From Rhizomicrobium palustre (GTDB taxonomy: Bacteria > Pseudomonadota > Alphaproteobacteria > Micropepsales > Micropepsaceae), in contig NZ_JAASRM010000001.1 in assembly GCF_011761565.1 (NCBI RefSeq), forward strand, positions 4,030,139 through 4,094,138: 64,000 nt of DNA, written 5' to 3'. Made by a program: the position numbers and the translations under genes. Every line of letters begins with the position of its first letter. Position 1 is the stretch's first letter. Under the pieces are notes generated by a model. The model did not search any database. It was not told the origin of the DNA and was given only the letters and a program-made list of their open reading frames with translations. Positions 62,078 through 64,000 of the stretch are shown here, one piece after another.

Positions 62078-62845
62078 GTGTTTTTTCTCTTCTCCAAGCT
62101 CTTCTGGTTCGTAGTGGCGCCGAGCCACATCCTTATCTGGCTGACCATTGCCACCGCGATCCTGCTGTTTTCCGGGCAGGTGCGACAGGCGCGTTGGGCC
62201 GCGGGAGCGGCAGCGATTCTGTTTGTCGCCATCGGGCTTTTGCCGGTCGGCGCTTGGCTGATTCAGGGCGTCGAAAACCGCTATGAGCATCCTGCCGCAC
62301 CCAACCGGGTTGATGGCATTCTGATCCTGGGTGGCGGCAGCAAGACCGACATTCTTCTCTCCCGCCATGCGCTGGGCATGGATCACGGGCTGGTCAGGCT
62401 GGTCGAAGGGGCGGTGTTGGCGCGGCAGTATCCCAGCGCAAAGGTGGTGTTTAGCGGCGGCTCGGGTGATCCCCGCCATCAGGAGATGCCCGAAGCAATT
62501 TCTGCGCGCGCCATTCTTCTGTCGCTAGGGGTCCCACCGGAGCGCCTGACCATCGAGGGCAAATCCCGCAATACCTGGGAAAATTTCGTCTTCACCAAGG
62601 AAATTGTGAAACCTAAGCCGGGTGATACCTGGCTTTTGGTAACCTCTGGCTTTCACATGCCGCGCTCAGCGGGCATCGCGCAAAAAGTCGGCTGGAAAGT
62701 CCTGCCCTGGCCGGTGGATTTCACCACGCCCGCGCGCGTGCCCTTCTCCCCTGAAACCGTGCCGGAGAATCTGGAGCGGACTGATCTGGCGGTGCATGAA
62801 TACATCGGCGCGGTGATTTATCGCCTGACTGGCAAAGCCAGTTAA
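62078..62845 (+). CDS. YdcF/ElyC-like (DUF218) membrane protein
   Basis: A 255-residue protein with two N-terminal helices and a DUF218 domain: ILILGGGSKTDILLSRHALG, KVVFSGGSGDPRHQ, IEGKSRNTWENFVFTKEI and LVTSGFHMPRSAGIAQKVGW. ElyC relatives affect peptidoglycan lipid carriers. It starts at a GTG with GAGGAG five bases upstream. Confidence 0.88.
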   Translation: MFFLFSKLFWFVVAPSHILIWLTIATAILLFSGQVRQARWAAGAAAILFVAIGLLPVGAWLIQGVENRYEHPAAPNRVDGILILGGGSKTDILLSRHALGMDHGLVRLVEGAVLARQYPSAKVVFSGGSGDPRHQEMPEAISARAILLSLGVPPERLTIEGKSRNTWENFVFTKEIVKPKPGDTWLLVTSGFHMPRSAGIAQKVGWKVLPWPVDFTTPARVPFSPETVPENLERTDLAVHEYIGAVIYRLTGKAS

Positions 62846-62908
62846 AACTGTGGGCCAAGGCGCCGCAAAGCTTGCCCAACCGCCTCTGCCTGCTATAAGC
62901 GGGGCCCG

Positions 62909-63871
62909 ATGAGCCAGGCCACACAGCCAATCCTTCTTTCCAGCCATCTTCTTGGCATCGAAGGACTTTCCGTCGGTGAAATCACCGCCCTCCTCGATTT
63001 GGCCGAGGATTATGTCGCACTCGGACGCTCCCGGGAAAAGAAGTCGCCGATCCTGAAGGGTCGCACGGTCATAAACCTCTTTTTCGAGCCTTCGACCCGT
63101 ACCCAATCGTCTTTCGAGCTTGCTGGTAAGCGCCTTGGCGCGGACGTCATGAATATGAGCGTTCGTACCTCCTCGGTGACCAAGGGCGAGACTCTGATCG
63201 ACACCGCCACCACGCTGAACGCGATGCGTCCCGATATTCTGATCGTTCGCCATCAGGATTCCGGCGCGACTTCGCTTCTGGCACGCAAAGTGGATTGCTG
63301 TGTCGTCAATGCGGGCGATGGTTCGCATGAACACCCGACGCAAGCATTGCTCGACGCACTGACGATCCGGCGCCGGGGCCGTTCCTTCCAGGGCCTGACG
63401 GTGGCGATATGCGGTGACGTGCTGCATAGCCGCGTGGCGCGCTCCAACATCCACCTCCTCGCCAAGATGGGCGCGCGTGTGCGCCTCGTCGGTCCGCGCA
63501 CCTTGATGCCGGCCGATGTCGCCCGCTTTGGCGTGGAAACCTTCACCGACATGCGCGAAGGCCTTAAGGGCGCGGACATTGTGATGATGCTGCGCCTGCA
63601 GCTCGAGCGGATGAGCGGAGCCTTCGTGCCCTCCACTCGCGAGTATTTCCGCTATTGGGGGCTGGACCGCGAGAAGCTCTCCTATGCCAATCCCGGTGCG
63701 CTTGTGATGCATCCGGGGCCGATGAATCGCGGTGTCGAAATCGCCTCTGAAGTGGCCGACGACCTCGAAGTCAGCCTGATCCACGAACAGGTGGAGATGG
63801 GTGTCGCCATCCGCATGGCGGTGCTCGATGCTTTGGCGCGCGGCCTGCCGCAAGAGGGGCGCAACATATGA
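62909..63871 (+). CDS. pyrB: Aspartate carbamoyltransferase catalytic subunit
   Basis: Second step of pyrimidine synthesis. It has 320 residues with FFEPSTRT at residues 58-65, the carbamoyl-phosphate site, and HPTQALLD in the second part. The stop overlaps the pyrC start (ATGA). No pyrI regulatory subunit is adjacent; with pyrC it may form the larger class complex. Confidence 0.97.
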   Translation: MSQATQPILLSSHLLGIEGLSVGEITALLDLAEDYVALGRSREKKSPILKGRTVINLFFEPSTRTQSSFELAGKRLGADVMNMSVRTSSVTKGETLIDTATTLNAMRPDILIVRHQDSGATSLLARKVDCCVVNAGDGSHEHPTQALLDALTIRRRGRSFQGLTVAICGDVLHSRVARSNIHLLAKMGARVRLVGPRTLMPADVARFGVETFTDMREGLKGADIVMMLRLQLERMSGAFVPSTREYFRYWGLDREKLSYANPGALVMHPGPMNRGVEIASEVADDLEVSLIHEQVEMGVAIRMAVLDALARGLPQEGRNI

Positions 63872-64000
63872 CCCGCACGCTGTTCCTCAATGCGCGGCTG
63901 ATCGATCCCAAAAGCGGGATGGATGTTAAAGGCGGTCTTCTCTGCGAAGACGGCAAGATTTTGGATGTGGGCGCGCATATCAGCGGCGCCGATGCCTCGC
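63868..64000 (+). CDS. pyrC: Dihydroorotase or dihydroorotase-like, N-terminus only
   Basis: Starts ATG 63868 and reads [20 protein letters not shown], then [14 protein letters not shown], the typical N-terminal segment of cyclic amidohydrolases. Only 44 residues lie in the window; the metal site is outside. With pyrB upstream, type I dihydroorotase (active or inactive partner) is likely. Confidence 0.88.
   Translation, partial: MTRTLFLNARLIDPKSGMDVKGGLLCEDGKILDVGAHISGADAS

Overview
This window is a high-GC chromosomal segment of an alphaproteobacterium. The evidence is the sequence of the ribosomal and RNA polymerase genes, the order tRNA-Tyr, tRNA-Gly, tuf, tRNA-Trp, secE, nusG, rplK-A-J-L, rpoB-C, a SciP (DUF1153) CtrA-network regulator, and a long bifunctional Rsh next to pdxJ, acpS, lepB, rnc, era and recO. 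I cannot name the genus. The tandem S46 peptidases, SciP and many GGCCGGGTCAAGCCCGGCC-type palindromes would fit a lesser-known lineage near Caulobacterales, Micropepsales or Rhizomicrobium, but this is only an impression. No phage, integron, CRISPR array or complete insertion sequence was seen.

Layout. (1) 1-2515, minus strand: the str operon rpsL-rpsG-fusA, with fusA cut by the window edge, driven from a promoter at about 2765-2793 through a long structured leader. (2) 2909-9950: an accessory block between rpsL and rpoC holding bfd-bfr (iron storage; bfr probably starts at ATT), an outer-membrane-type protein, two tandem periplasmic S46 dipeptidyl-peptidases and a small HXXEE membrane protein. 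(3) 9973-23770, minus strand: rpoC, rpoB, rplL, rplJ, rplA, rplK, nusG, secE, tRNA-Trp, tuf, tRNA-Gly and tRNA-Tyr. (4) 24070-34966: a mixed region with rlmB, an L,D-transpeptidase, an EamA exporter, small enzymes with a MarR regulator, a CDF metal exporter, a sialidase-like secreted protein and an OB-fold/TM2 membrane protein. (5) 34995-45647, minus strand: parC, recO, era, rnc, lepB, acpS, a frameshifted GIY-YIG nuclease, pdxJ, rsh and rpoZ. (6) 45727-55772: sciP, folK, a NYN-domain protein, a family 5 uracil-DNA glycosylase, an AhpD-like protein, a sulfite-oxidase-like molybdoenzyme, smpB, dapA, a soluble lytic transglycosylase and small unknowns. (7) 55964-64000: a 32-residue Lys/Ala/Val histone-tail-like protein, gatB-gatA-gatC, ruvX with an MFS transporter, a YdcF protein, pyrB and the start of pyrC.

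The genes are mainly information processing (translation, transcription, rRNA and tRNA maturation, DNA repair) with ppGpp and cell-cycle control. The intergenic spaces are the least ordinary part. They carry at least three families of dispersed palindromic repeats, one next to the broken GIY-YIG nuclease gene, and several hairpins and palindromes placed over promoters or ribosome-binding sites. I did not find a convincing new multi-gene defence or metabolic system. The best leads are the ATT start of bfr, the repeat/GIY-YIG association, the tiny basic protein and the double palindrome upstream of the AhpD-like gene.
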